A DNA stretch of 52,509 nucleotides from an uncultured Peptococcaceae bacterium (GCA_910585405.1 CAJUDO010000022.1:1-52509); one strand, 5' to 3'; shown: positions 31,146 through 38,665, counted from the stretch's first letter. Translations and numbers: made by a program. The notes: a model not told the origin generated them from the letters alone.

Positions 31146-33089
31146 TCAGTCTTTTTTATAATACAGCGTTTCATAGGCATCCGCTTTTAACGGTAAGCCC
31201 GGCGCCCAACTAATAGGCTGTGCCATAATCTCTGCCACTTCTTCTGCCGAACTCCTACCAACCGGCACATCCAGAATGACTTCATCGTGTACATGAAAAT
31301 TGACTTCATAGCCTAAGTCTTCTAGCCGGATAATGCTTTCCGCTAGACAATCCCTGGAAAAAGCCTGTACAATATTTTCTACCAGTTTTCCGCCAAAGGT
31401 TTCGATCCTTTCCCAGCTTTTCTTCGTCTGGTTCATCCCCTCATAAGTAAGGGCCTTTCTCCCGTATTTATTTATTGCAATTCTAGGCTTCACGTAAGCA
31501 ATGCGCCTGCCTGACGGTAGACCAACAAACAAAATACCCGATTGCTTGATAAAACTAAGTCCATGGGGCAGTGTACTTGCCTTTCCCTCTACGGCATCCA
31601 GCGCTGCTTTCTCCACTGCTTGCCAAAAAGCCTTTATCCTCGGATTTGCAGCCCGCCAGCTATCCACGATAGGCTGTAGCTCTTCCTCTTGCAATCCTTG
31701 CTTTAATGCACCCATAGAAATCATAGCGCCTACACTGCCGCCATAGCCCAACGCCAATTCTGCGATCTTTCCTTTCTGCCGCAATGGGTCGCCTTTTTTG
31801 ATACTCTCCGCCGGCACCTTAAACATCTGCGCAGCCGACGCTTCATAAATTTTTCCATGAGTGCGGAATACCTCCAGCCGCCACGTTTCATCTGCCAAAT
31901 AGGATAATACGCGCGCTTCTATGGCTGAAAAATCTGATACAATAAAACGTCTGCCATCAGAAGGAATGATGGCTGTGCGTGTCAATTCTGATAACACCTG
32001 CGGCACATTCCCATAAAGCATTTCAAACAGTTCATAATCGCCATCTATCAGGTTTTTTCGGGCAGAGTCCAAATCTTTCATGTGGTTTTGCGGCAAATTT
32101 TGCGGTTGAATCGTTCTGCCTGCCCACCGGCCTGTACGGTTCGCCCCATAAAACTGCAGCATGCCGCGAATCCTGCCGTCGGGACAAACAGAGCGTTCCA
32201 TAGCTTCATATTTGGCGGTTGACGTTTTAGAGGTTTTTTGTCTAAGCTCTAATACTTCTTTTACTTTCTCATCCTTCACAGATGGAATCAGCGCTTCTAA
32301 ATCGTCTTTACGCAGGCTTTTCACTTTCATCCCTGTGCGCTCCTCTATCCAACCTTTCAGTTGAATCAGGGAGTTTGGATTTTCCAGTCCTGTTATTTTC
32401 TTTGCCTGCTCTCTGCACGCACCCACGAACCATTGATTAAACAAAATTGCATTCCTCACCATGGTCAAATCCACTCGCACACCTCTGTCATTAATGCGCT
32501 GGTCATACTCCCAAAGCTGTTGTTCGCCGGCCTTTATCGGAAATTTGGCAATCCTTCTCTTAATCGCCCGCTCTACCTCTACATCCTGACGGCAGTATTC
32601 TATAAAGGTCTGCCACTTTTCTCTATCGTGTTCAGGCAGATTTCTGGTTCTGCCGCCATTGGTTTCTGTCGGTTTACAAGGCTTTGAAAAGTAATTGATT
32701 AATAATTTCCCCCGACTGTCTTTTTGCTTCGATAATCCTAGTGCTTCGGCCACTCCCGCCAACGTCTGCGGCAAGCCTAATTCAGAAGCGGCTACTGCTG
32801 AACAGCGCCATTGCCCCACCGGCAGCTCTAGCCTGAAATACTTTTGGATGCAGGTTCGTTCGAAGTTGGCATTGTAGGCCGTTTTCACAATATCCGGCGC
32901 CACCAGCGCTTTTTCTATTTCAGGCGGCAAAGCTTCGCTGGTTAAATCTATCACCGTGACTGGCTCATCCTCAAAGGCATACGCAAATAGCAGAATTTGA
33001 AAGTCAGGCGCGCTGGTATACGCATACACGCCTGACTTCACCAAATCCACACTGCTGTATGTCTCAATATCAATACTTAATTCCCACAT
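31146..33089 (-). CDS. Phage DNA polymerase, family A
   Basis: A 647-aa polymerase. The exonuclease start is LSIDIETYSSVDLVKSGVYAY with the Asp-x-Glu pair; family A motifs follow: SDFSAIEARVLSYLADETW (motif A), KGDPLRQKGKIAELALGYGGSVGAM (motif B) and NFHVHDEVILDVP (motif C, HDE). Length is normal for phage enzymes lacking the 5' nuclease domain. It should copy the phage genome together with VapE. Confidence 0.95.
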   Translation of the reverse strand: MWELSIDIETYSSVDLVKSGVYAYTSAPDFQILLFAYAFEDEPVTVIDLTSEALPPEIEKALVAPDIVKTAYNANFERTCIQKYFRLELPVGQWRCSAVAASELGLPQTLAGVAEALGLSKQKDSRGKLLINYFSKPCKPTETNGGRTRNLPEHDREKWQTFIEYCRQDVEVERAIKRRIAKFPIKAGEQQLWEYDQRINDRGVRVDLTMVRNAILFNQWFVGACREQAKKITGLENPNSLIQLKGWIEERTGMKVKSLRKDDLEALIPSVKDEKVKEVLELRQKTSKTSTAKYEAMERSVCPDGRIRGMLQFYGANRTGRWAGRTIQPQNLPQNHMKDLDSARKNLIDGDYELFEMLYGNVPQVLSELTRTAIIPSDGRRFIVSDFSAIEARVLSYLADETWRLEVFRTHGKIYEASAAQMFKVPAESIKKGDPLRQKGKIAELALGYGGSVGAMISMGALKQGLQEEELQPIVDSWRAANPRIKAFWQAVEKAALDAVEGKASTLPHGLSFIKQSGILFVGLPSGRRIAYVKPRIAINKYGRKALTYEGMNQTKKSWERIETFGGKLVENIVQAFSRDCLAESIIRLEDLGYEVNFHVHDEVILDVPVGRSSAEEVAEIMAQPISWAPGLPLKADAYETLYYKKD

Positions 33090-33104
33090 ACAGCCTCACC
33101 CTTT

Positions 33105-33668
33105 TTAGTTCAAGAAATTGTCGTCTTCTTCTCCATCGTCAATCAGGTCCTTAAAATCATCTTCCGCTTTTGACCGTCCACCTAACGGTTCTCCATCCAT
33201 GGTTTTCATTAGATTATTCAATCCGCAGGCTATTCCCCGATTGCCGTTAGAATTAAAGGGATAGAAGGTAATGGAGGCATACCCATAGCACCCGGAATAA
33301 AAGTCGGTACTATCGATAATGGGTTGTCCATTTTGGTACACCAACCCCGGCTTGGTGTTGGCATTGGCATTGACAAAGTAGTGCCCCGCATACACTTCAT
33401 CATCAGGACGGTCTTCATCGCCATCTCTTAATGGTAGCTTCAAATTAGCCGGAATCTTACCGCCGAATTTGCTGGACTTGCCGGCTTCTTTTGCCGCTTC
33501 AATCGCCTTCTCAATCGCTTTCAAAGTCTTTTTGTCGTTCTTGGGAATCAGAATACTTACCGAATACTTTTCATCCCCACCGTTAATGCTGACCGGTTCC
33601 CATACATGTGCATAGCTGAACCGTACTACCCCTGTAATTACCTTTGTGTTATTTGCTTGATTTGTCAT
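33105..33668 (-). CDS. DUF2815 protein, ssDNA-binding candidate
   Basis: A 187-aa DUF2815 protein: ITGVVRFSYAHVWEPVSINGGDEKYSVSILIPKND, then YFVNANANTKPGLVYQNGQPI and YGYASITFYPFNSNGNRGIACGLNN. The family has an OB-fold-like pattern, an acidic tail and is encoded beside phage polymerases, so it is thought to bind single-stranded DNA. AGGAGAG lies 8 nt before ATG 33668. Confidence 0.88.
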   Translation of the reverse strand: MTNQANNTKVITGVVRFSYAHVWEPVSINGGDEKYSVSILIPKNDKKTLKAIEKAIEAAKEAGKSSKFGGKIPANLKLPLRDGDEDRPDDEVYAGHYFVNANANTKPGLVYQNGQPIIDSTDFYSGCYGYASITFYPFNSNGNRGIACGLNNLMKTMDGEPLGGRSKAEDDFKDLIDDGEEDDNFLN

Positions 33669-33681
33669 AATTTTTTCTCTC

Positions 33682-34848
33682 CTATTCATTGATTACTGTT
33701 TTAAAATCTTCTGCCGCCGATGCTGCAGAACCAATTTCCGGCCGTTTATCGGTAATGGGTACCAAGGTAGGAGAACCCGCTTCCTTCACCACATACTGAC
33801 CCAATACCTGTTCAAACTCTTTCTTCCCGTACACCTTTTCCATATCGGCCACTGTGCGCAGCTTATGCACCATCGCGTTTTCCTCATTTAGCTCGGAACC
33901 GCGCAGCACACCTAAAATCACGCCCTCCGATACAGAGAAAGAACGGCTGCTCCGGCCTTCCACCAGCTTATACCCAGGAAATTTCATGCCCTGCTTGGCC
34001 TCATCCAGCGCATACGCTTTTACCAATTCCGCCCACTTCACCAGACGGCCGGACAATTCCAATACTTCAGAAATTTCTTCTGCATTCAACAGATTAGGCC
34101 GTTTAAAATCTAAAGCCGCCAGTTGATTACAACTATCGGCATAAGCCCTGCAAACAGGTCGAGCCTTACAGAAGCCATCATCACAATGGCAACCGGCAAC
34201 ACAATCCTCTGAACCGCCGTTTGCAAGTTCCGCCCGTTCCTTCACCCATTCTGCCCACAAATATAATTCATCGGCGCCAATAGTTTCTGTACTAATATTA
34301 TCCCGTCGCGGTTGATAGATAGTCATGGTGACCTCTTCAATTCCATAAAGATAATCCCATGCCTCGACAGCTCCTAAGGCGTACAAACGCAGCTGCGGAT
34401 TATCTTCCACTGGTACCACAACACCAGCGCCATATTTCAGATCAATAATTTCCAGATATCCGCTGGCTACGATAACGCAGTCTCCTGTGCCAAAGCCGTC
34501 CGGTACCCAGTGAGAGAAATCCAAACGCTGCTCTAAGAGTAATACAGCGTCCGGTGTTTTCACTTTGGCCGCATAAAACCGTTCTAAAACAAAATCGCGA
34601 TAATCATCGGTATAGCTTTCCATATCCTCTGTAATCTCCAAGTCCTTAATGGCTTTTGCATATTTGGCCTTGGTCAGCTCTTTGATTGCCAGTCTGATTT
34701 TGGCTTCCCCTAAGCTGTGTGCATTGGTACCCTCTTTGGCATAACTGCTTGTTTCGTTAGGGAAACCCGCTTCCATAGCGATGGAGCCGGGACAATGGAG
34801 CCATTTTTTTGCGCCTGATGCGCTTAGCTTTGCATGAACATCCGGCAT
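33682..34848 (-). CDS. DUF2800 protein, RecB-like nuclease candidate
   Basis: A 388-aa DUF2800 protein. SGAKKWLHCPGSIAMEAGFPNE and GTGDCVIVASGYLEIIDLKYGAGVVVPVEDNPQLRLYALG show the GxxD...DxK pattern of PD-(D/E)XK nucleases, and a Cys cluster (CVAGCHCDDGFCKARPVC) could hold Fe-S, as in Cas4/AddB relatives. Probably a recombination exonuclease acting with the DUF2815 protein. Confidence 0.88.
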   Translation of the reverse strand: MPDVHAKLSASGAKKWLHCPGSIAMEAGFPNETSSYAKEGTNAHSLGEAKIRLAIKELTKAKYAKAIKDLEITEDMESYTDDYRDFVLERFYAAKVKTPDAVLLLEQRLDFSHWVPDGFGTGDCVIVASGYLEIIDLKYGAGVVVPVEDNPQLRLYALGAVEAWDYLYGIEEVTMTIYQPRRDNISTETIGADELYLWAEWVKERAELANGGSEDCVAGCHCDDGFCKARPVCRAYADSCNQLAALDFKRPNLLNAEEISEVLELSGRLVKWAELVKAYALDEAKQGMKFPGYKLVEGRSSRSFSVSEGVILGVLRGSELNEENAMVHKLRTVADMEKVYGKKEFEQVLGQYVVKEAGSPTLVPITDKRPEIGSAASAAEDFKTVINE

Positions 34849-34850
34849 GT

Positions 34851-35282
34851 TTACACCCCTTTTATCATTTGCATAGCCTGTGCAAATTGCTCCGGCTGCA
34901 AATTCGATACGCTTTTCACACCCAAGGCAGTCAAAATCCCTTTCGCTGCCTCTCTGCCTTTTGTCTTAGAGAGACTAGCCAGCTCTGCCCGCACTTCTTC
35001 AACCGTGTATGTTTCGTTCTCTACAGTTGGAGCTGGCGTTTCTTCTGTTTCTTCCGATTCTGCCGGCGCCGACTCTACCGGTTCCTGTTTGCTATAAAGC
35101 CTGTCTAAAACCGCATCCACTTTTTTCTGTTCTTCTTGCACCGTCTGGTCAAAGTTAAATTCCAGCTGCTGCGGCCCTGCAGGCGCTGCGGGTACGGCCA
35201 CACCGCCCACCAGCTTGCCAAGCATTTCAACCAGTGCTGGCGCCTCGATTGTTACATGGACATTAATTGTAATTGGATTCAT
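34851..35282 (-). CDS. Hypothetical early protein with acidic linker
   Basis: A 143-aa protein in three parts: a hydrophobic N-terminal segment (INVHVTIEAPALVEMLGKLVGG), a flexible Pro/Glu-rich linker (PVESAPAESEETEETPAPT) and a helical C-terminal domain (VRAELASLSKTKGREAAKGILTALGVKSVSNL). The C-terminal part recurs in early operons of Firmicutes phages; function unknown. It ends 2 bp before the DUF2800 start. Confidence 0.7.
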   Translation of the reverse strand: MNPITINVHVTIEAPALVEMLGKLVGGVAVPAAPAGPQQLEFNFDQTVQEEQKKVDAVLDRLYSKQEPVESAPAESEETEETPAPTVENETYTVEEVRAELASLSKTKGREAAKGILTALGVKSVSNLQPEQFAQAMQMIKGV

Positions 35283-35305
35283 GATGTGTTTCCTCCTTAG
35301 AAAAT

Positions 35306-35770
35306 TTATAGACTTTTTGGTGGTACAACAGTTACAACCCCGATTAATTGCTTACCCTCGTAGATATACACAAATCCGATTTGGTTTCCCGGCCGTGTTT
35401 TATATACGCATCCTTCTTTCGGAAAATAGGCCAATCTCTTTTCTGAAACAAATAGTTCCTTGCCCTCATTTTCAAAGACAACCAGAGTATCTTTAATCTT
35501 AGCGTTATCGGCAATACGCCGATTAGTCTTTTTAATTTCAACCAAGCTGTTTTCGGCATAAACAATCCGCCCGACATCCATCAGCCCTCGTTCTCCCTCA
35601 ACTGCTGTTTCATTTAGATACCATTTGCATTTCGGAATAAAAACTAGGGTAAAACCATCTAGGGTTAATCCATAACTGTCTTGATACACACCAAGCGCGA
35701 TATTGTGATCTTCCTTCTTTTCCAGCTTCTTAATGGCATCCATTTGAATTTTCGCAAAATTCATTTTCAC
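35306..35770 (-). CDS. Hypothetical early protein
   Basis: A 154-aa protein with an N-terminal helix (FAKIQMDAIKKLEKKED) and a beta-rich remainder (GLTLDGFTLVFIPKCKWYLN; KDTLVVFENEGKELFVSEKRLAYFP; IGFVYIYEGKQLIGVVTVVPP). GTG 35770 has AAAGGCGG 9 nt upstream, better than ATG 35764. I do not recognise the family. Downstream of a short coiled-coil gene in the early operon. Confidence 0.65.
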   Translation of the reverse strand: MKMNFAKIQMDAIKKLEKKEDHNIALGVYQDSYGLTLDGFTLVFIPKCKWYLNETAVEGERGLMDVGRIVYAENSLVEIKKTNRRIADNAKIKDTLVVFENEGKELFVSEKRLAYFPKEGCVYKTRPGNQIGFVYIYEGKQLIGVVTVVPPKSL

Positions 35771-35792
35771 TTGACAAAACCGCCTTTCTGTT

Positions 35793-36068
35793 TTATTTTG
35801 TAATTGTGTATTTGCTTTTGCCCTTGCTAGAGTTGCCGCTCTGCTGGGGCATTTTCTTTTGCAATAGTTCATGTATCAGCTCCTGCTGCATTTCATCTAA
35901 TGAACAAAGTCTTTCCTGTAAAACATTCAGAATATTTGTTATCCTACTCAAGTTGCCTAAAACAACTTCTCTGCTAGCATTTACACCTTCTAACACATAA
36001 TCTAACAAATCTAATGCTATACGCGTCTGTTCTGAAATATTTTCCAATTTATCTACTACTGCTTCCAT
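35793..36068 (-). CDS. Small coiled-coil early protein
   Basis: A 91-aa helical protein with heptad-like spacing (LENISEQTRIALDLLDYVLEGV; LSRITNILNVLQERLCSLDEMQQELIHELL) and a Lys/Ser-rich tail. It overlaps the membrane-peptide gene start region by 20 bp. No family recognised; an accessory role in early infection is likely. Confidence 0.6.
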   Translation of the reverse strand: MEAVVDKLENISEQTRIALDLLDYVLEGVNASREVVLGNLSRITNILNVLQERLCSLDEMQQELIHELLQKKMPQQSGNSSKGKSKYTITK

Positions 36069-36240
36069 CTTTCTCACCACCTTCCCACCAATCTGTCTGC
36101 ATAAAACTCCACACCATCAGTACACCCGCTGGTACCAACACTACGACAGCCTGTCCAAGCGATAGAGCATCTCCTTCCAGCGCCATTGCTGCAAGCAGCG
36201 TAGCGATTAAGCTGCTAATAAATAATGGTTTAGGGTTCAT
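36049..36240 (-). CDS. Small membrane protein, 63 aa
   Basis: Two hydrophobic helices (PLFISSLIATLLAAMAL and AVVVLVPAGVLMVWSFM) and a charged end (WWEGGEKDGSSSR). The gene is preceded by AAGGAGCG with a long 12-nt spacing. A role in exclusion or in the early takeover of the host is possible but not shown. Confidence 0.55.
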   Translation of the reverse strand: MNPKPLFISSLIATLLAAMALEGDALSLGQAVVVLVPAGVLMVWSFMQTDWWEGGEKDGSSSR

Positions 36241-36299
36241 ATTTCTTTCACGCTCCTTGTAGCAAAAATATGACTTTTTCTGATTCCGTCATAGCACCA

Positions 36300-36521
36300 T
36301 TACCCACGCTGTAATGCACCTGCCTTTTGCCCCAAAGTACCTAATTGAAAACCAGCTTGTTCCATAAATTTCTTAATATCAATAAAGTAACGCCGTTCTG
36401 ACATCTGAATAACCGGAAGTTTTCCTGCATTTTTTAATCGATAGACTGTATTAATGTTAAGTCCTGACCATTCGGCAAACTCGCTCGGCGACATCAAATC
36501 TACACAAGGTAAATCTTTCAT
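36300..36521 (-). CDS. Excisionase-like winged-helix DNA-binding protein
   Basis: A 73-aa protein with the MerR/excisionase-type helix-turn-helix: MSPSEFAEWSGLNINTVYRLKNAGKLPVIQMSERRYFIDIKKFMEQAG. The tyrosine after the helix and the RRYFI wing are typical. It could be the Xis partner of the integrase. ATG 36521 has GGAGG 10 nt upstream; the GTG at 36530 is too close to it. Confidence 0.7.
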   Translation of the reverse strand: MKDLPCVDLMSPSEFAEWSGLNINTVYRLKNAGKLPVIQMSERRYFIDIKKFMEQAGFQLGTLGQKAGALQRG

Positions 36522-36526
36522 AATTA

Positions 36527-36598
36527 TCACGCCTCCAATTGTTTCATCAGCAATTCATAACCCAAGCCAACCGCTTCGGCTACTGTAATTTTCTCCAT
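36527..36598 (-). CDS. Very small ORF, 23 aa, coupled to the excisionase-like gene
   Basis: MEKITVAEAVGLGYELLMKQ plus LEA. It sits between the antirepressor and the excisionase-like gene, and its last codons contain the SD of the latter. It could be a real peptide or just a translational coupler. The upstream SD (GGAAAG) is weak. Confidence 0.4.
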   Translation of the reverse strand: MEKITVAEAVGLGYELLMKQLEA

Positions 36599-36602
36599 CA
36601 AT

Positions 36603-37406
36603 TTAACTTCTTTCCGTATCTGCTACACCATATTTAATTGCCAGCTCTTTTACGATAGCCAGATAACCTTCAATCAGTTTCTTATCATCGGCAATGACAT
36701 CCACATAGGTTACTTTCTCCTGCCTTGTTTTGCTGACGCCTTCCTCTGCCATCTTACGGCGTTTGTTCGTGCGGCGCTGCTTTAGATTAACGCCCATCCG
36801 CTGATTCAGTTCTGCATAGATTGTTTGGTTTACCTGAGCAATATAGTCATTGCCGCCCCAGACTTGCGCGATTTTTACAATCAGTTTCTTTGCATCTTCC
36901 CGCCAGCTAAGTGCATTTAGCGCAACCACATCCCGAATGCCATCCACTCTTTGATTGACCTTCTCAATATCCTGCTGCATTTCATTCTGCTTTTGTTCCA
37001 GTTCCACCATAAACTGTGCCTGCGCCAGCAGCATTTCAGCAGGAGATTTCTTATGCATAGAGTAGCTGCCTTCCTTTCGCAAAGTAGGAATCACATCTAC
37101 TGCCAACCACTTCTGAAATTCTTTTGCGACTTCATTGCTGGCTTTCATGCCTAGCATATAAAATAGGCTTTCAGGGATGTAATCATTTTCCCCCACTTGT
37201 GGGGGAAGCCCAAATTCTTCTAAATACCCCTTCATGCGCTCCCATCTTACCGACACATATTCTTTTCCGTTTTTTATCTGTTTCTGGATAAATCCAAAAC
37301 CAATCGCGGTATCCTCCGCATTCATAGAGATACTGCCATCTTCGTTCAAAATACAACGAATCTGCAATCCAAGTTTTTCATTTTTAAAAATTTGCAAATC
37401 ATTCAT
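36603..37406 (-). CDS. BRO-type phage antirepressor
   Basis: A 267-aa protein. The N-terminal BRO/Ant domain is clear (LQIRCILNEDGSISMNAEDTAIGFGF; YIPESLFYMLGMKASNEVAKEFQKWLAVDVIPTLRK); a coiled-coil segment follows (ELEQKQNEMQQDIEKVNQRV) and a basic C-terminal DNA- or protein-binding domain (NLKQRRTNKRRKMAEEG). Antirepressors of this type inactivate CI. A CI/Cro-like operator (37433-37447) lies just upstream, so its expression is probably repressed in the lysogen. Confidence 0.85.
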   Translation of the reverse strand: MNDLQIFKNEKLGLQIRCILNEDGSISMNAEDTAIGFGFIQKQIKNGKEYVSVRWERMKGYLEEFGLPPQVGENDYIPESLFYMLGMKASNEVAKEFQKWLAVDVIPTLRKEGSYSMHKKSPAEMLLAQAQFMVELEQKQNEMQQDIEKVNQRVDGIRDVVALNALSWREDAKKLIVKIAQVWGGNDYIAQVNQTIYAELNQRMGVNLKQRRTNKRRKMAEEGVSKTRQEKVTYVDVIADDKKLIEGYLAIVKELAIKYGVADTERS

Positions 37407-37432
37407 AATTCTTTCTCACGCTCCTTTTTCTA

Positions 37433-37447
37433 TCGCATTTTATGCGA
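37433..37447. promoter_or_regulatory. Operator copy upstream of the antirepressor
   Basis: TCGCA-TTTTA-TGCGA, a perfect palindrome that matches the operator near the cro promoter (37682-37698). It overlaps the last codons of the cro-like gene. Confidence 0.7.
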
Positions 37448-37658
37448 CAATATGGGCAAAAAAAATTGTATTGAGCTCATTCGCCGTCAAATTTAATATT
37501 TTGGCGAGGTCCGCTACTTCTTTTACCGTAAAACCTTCATCTGGCTCATTAAGCTTACGATATAAAGTGCTGCGGTCTATCCCCATCTTTTCTGCTACAT
37601 CAGCTGTAGTTAAGCCCAACTCTACAATTTTTCCACGCAATTTATTAACATTAACCAC
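37440..37658 (-). CDS. Cro-like repressor
   Basis: A 72-aa HTH protein: NVNKLRGKIVELGLTTADVAEKMGIDRSTLYRKLNE, the lambda repressor-like fold, with a short C-terminal segment. It is transcribed away from the CI gene and is the first gene of the early operon, the standard Cro place. Start GTG 37658 (AAAGGAGGT 8 nt upstream); the longer frame lacks an SD. Confidence 0.85.
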   Translation of the reverse strand: MVNVNKLRGKIVELGLTTADVAEKMGIDRSTLYRKLNEPDEGFTVKEVADLAKILNLTANELNTIFFAHIVA

Positions 37659-37681
37659 TCTATTCCACCTCCTTTTCGTTT

Positions 37682-37698
37682 GTCGCACTTTATGCGAC
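37682..37698. promoter_or_regulatory. Operator at the cro transcription start
   Basis: GTCGCA-CTTTA-TGCGAC, a perfect palindrome with a 5-bp centre. It lies just downstream of the leftward -10, so binding would block the early promoter. Confidence 0.75.
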
Positions 37699-37704
37699 TA
37701 TCTT

Positions 37705-37733
37705 AGTTTACACCCGCGTTTCTCATTCGTCAA
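37705..37733 (-). promoter_or_regulatory. Early leftward promoter (cro and early operon)
   Basis: TTGACG (37733-37728), a 17-bp spacer and TAAACT (37710-37705). It drives the Cro-like gene and probably the early operon. Confidence 0.7.
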
Positions 37734-37771
37734 CACTTTTTTCGCATTCAGCGCAAATATTTTATATTTTC

Positions 37772-37799
37772 CTTCGCAAAATGTTGCATTTTTGCGAAG
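37772..37799. promoter_or_regulatory. 28-bp palindromic operator over the CI promoter
   Basis: CTTCGCAAAA and TTTTGCGAAG are perfect inverted arms around an 8-bp centre that contains the -35 of the CI promoter. It can be seen as overlapping imperfect versions of the TCGCA...TGCGA operator, so CI probably controls its own gene. Confidence 0.7.
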
Positions 37800-37812
37800 A
37801 TTAATGTATAAT
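37784..37812 (+). promoter_or_regulatory. CI promoter
   Basis: TTGCAT (37784-37789), a 17-bp spacer and TATAAT (37807-37812) with an upstream TG. The -35 lies inside the 28-bp palindrome. Confidence 0.75.
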
Positions 37813-37849
37813 ATGTTTGCAAACCAATCGGAAAGGAGGCGATGGGCAT

Positions 37850-38299
37850 ATGCCACCTATCGGTAACAGAATCAAAGAACGCCGAAAGGAGTTAGGATTA
37901 TCTGTAGAAGACGTTGCATTTGAATTAGGGAAAAACCGCGCTACCGTATATAGATATGAAAGTAACGATATCGAAAATATGCCAGCAAGTGTACTTGAAC
38001 CGTTAGCTGAAATTTTACACACTACGCCAGCATATCTTATGGGCTGGGATGATGACCCTAATGACTACGAAAACATGGATGGTTTTATCCCAAATATGGA
38101 AAGAATCAATTATATGATGGAAAATGGAATTGATTACAAAGAGGCCCTAGCTAGAGAATACGCTATTCAAAATATGCCGCAGGAAGAACCCATTCCTAAT
38201 CCCGTCATAGAAGAAATAGAAACAATCTTAAATACTATGAGTGACGATGAGTTAACTATGGCTAAAAATATCTTATTAGCAATGAAAAAGCAGCCGTAA
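37850..38299 (+). CDS. CI-like repressor without peptidase domain
   Basis: A 149-aa lysogeny repressor. Residues ~5-65 form the HTH_3 fold (IGNRIKERRKELGLSVEDVAFELGKNRATVYRYESNDIENM). The rest is an acidic, helical region (ALAREYAIQNMPQEEPIPN; IETILNTMSDDELTMAKNILLAM) with no S24 Ser-Lys peptidase, so RecA-dependent self-cleavage is not expected. Start ATG 37850 with GGAGG 10 nt upstream. It is divergent from the cro-like gene with shared operators, the normal lysogeny switch. Induction must need another factor. Confidence 0.88.
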   Translation: MPPIGNRIKERRKELGLSVEDVAFELGKNRATVYRYESNDIENMPASVLEPLAEILHTTPAYLMGWDDDPNDYENMDGFIPNMERINYMMENGIDYKEALAREYAIQNMPQEEPIPNPVIEEIETILNTMSDDELTMAKNILLAMKKQP

Positions 38300-38310
38300 A
38301 TTACGACTGC
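38285..38310 (-). terminator. Terminator of the 34-aa ORF, antisense to the CI end
   Basis: GCAGTCGTAA / TTTACGGCTGC pair, followed by TTTTT on the minus strand. It defines the end of the short unit starting at 38470. Confidence 0.65.
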
Positions 38311-38328
38311 TCTTGGTAGGAAGTAAGA

Positions 38329-38433
38329 TTATTTTTTTATTGTTAGAAGTCTGTTCAGAAATTCGACTTGTTCCTGTTCCGTCAGAATTAGAATTTCTTT
38401 CATGAGTTCTGCCACCAGTTCTTTGTCATTCAT
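38329..38433 (-). CDS. 34-aa ORF under LexA-like control, antirepressor candidate
   Basis: A 34-aa acidic, helical peptide (MNDKELVAELMKEILILTEQ, then EQVEFLNRLL and a basic end). A G-rich SD precedes ATG 38433. It has its own strong promoter overlapped by two GAAC-N4-GTTC-type sites and its own terminator, and faces the CI gene. Small SOS-induced proteins (Tum of 186, AntO of Gifsy) inactivate repressors that cannot cleave themselves. The role is inferred. Confidence 0.6.
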   Translation of the reverse strand: MNDKELVAELMKEILILTEQEQVEFLNRLLTIKK

Positions 38434-38452
38434 AATAACCCCCTTCCTACAA

Positions 38453-38466
38453 GAAACAAATGTTCC
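38453..38466. promoter_or_regulatory. LexA-like site 1
   Basis: GAAAC-AAAT-GTTCC, 12 of 14 positions like the Bacillus LexA consensus CGAAC-RNRY-GTTYC. It lies at about +5 to +18 of the small-ORF transcript. Confidence 0.55.
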
Positions 38467-38477
38467 TTGTATAGATT

Positions 38478-38506
38478 ATTATAGAACATTAGTTCTTATT
38501 TGTAAA
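38478..38506 (-). promoter_or_regulatory. Promoter of the 34-aa ORF
   Basis: TTTACA (38506-38501), a 17-bp spacer and TATAAT (38483-38478). The second LexA-like palindrome fills the spacer, so binding would block RNA polymerase. Confidence 0.8.
38484..38495. promoter_or_regulatory. LexA-like site 2 (GAAC-ATTA-GTTC)
   Basis: A perfect GAAC-N4-GTTC palindrome, extended by one A/T pair, between -35 and -10 of the 34-aa ORF promoter. Confidence 0.6.
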
Positions 38507-38550
38507 GAAGAAATATGAAATTACGACAAACAAAATACCTACTGGGGATA

Positions 38551-38579
38551 TTGCAAACCTACTTTGCATATGCTATAAT
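38551..38579 (+). promoter_or_regulatory. Promoter of the Fst-like antitoxin RNA
   Basis: TTGCAA (38551-38556), a 17-bp spacer and TATAAT (38574-38579), with TG one base upstream of the -10. Transcription starts near 38586 next to the palindrome TGCCTAGGCA. Confidence 0.8.
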
Positions 38580-38603
38580 GTGCCTAGGCAAAGGAATTCC
38601 AAG

Positions 38604-38629
38604 GTTGTGAGCAGAATTCCAATCTAAGC
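38604..38629 (+). repeat. Direct repeat copy 1 (antitoxin side)
   Basis: GTTGTGAGCA-GAA-TTCCAA-TCTAAGC. Copy 2 at 38773-38797 differs by two small gaps. Because the two transcripts converge, these direct repeats become base-pairing regions between antitoxin and toxin RNA. Confidence 0.85.
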
Positions 38630-38632
38630 AAA

Positions 38633-38665
38633 ACACCCAGTAGCGGCATCTACTGGGTGTTTTTA
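38633..38665. terminator. Bidirectional terminator shared by toxin and antitoxin
   Basis: ACACCCAGTAG / CTACTGGGTGT, an 11-bp perfect stem, with T runs on both strands (TTTTT on plus; TTTTGC after the minus stem). Both converging RNAs end here. Confidence 0.85.

Larger units (their letters stand above)
38586..38665 (+). ncRNA. Predicted antitoxin RNA of an Fst/par-like type I system
   Basis: An ~80-nt RNA without ORF. GGAATTC (38593-38599) and GAATTCC (38614-38620) form a stem whose 14-nt loop contains GTTGTGAGCA. That loop is complementary to the toxin start codon and codons 2-4, and the following TTCCAA-TCTAAGC pairs with the toxin leader. The RNA ends at the terminator shared with the toxin mRNA. 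In DNA this pairing appears as the direct repeats 38604-38629 and 38773-38797. The layout matches RNAII of par (pAD1). Confidence 0.75.

Noticed and set aside
37850..38299. LexA-like self-cleaving repressor
   Set aside because: The C-terminal part lacks the Ser/Lys dyad and Ala-Gly type cleavage site of S24 peptidases and is too short.
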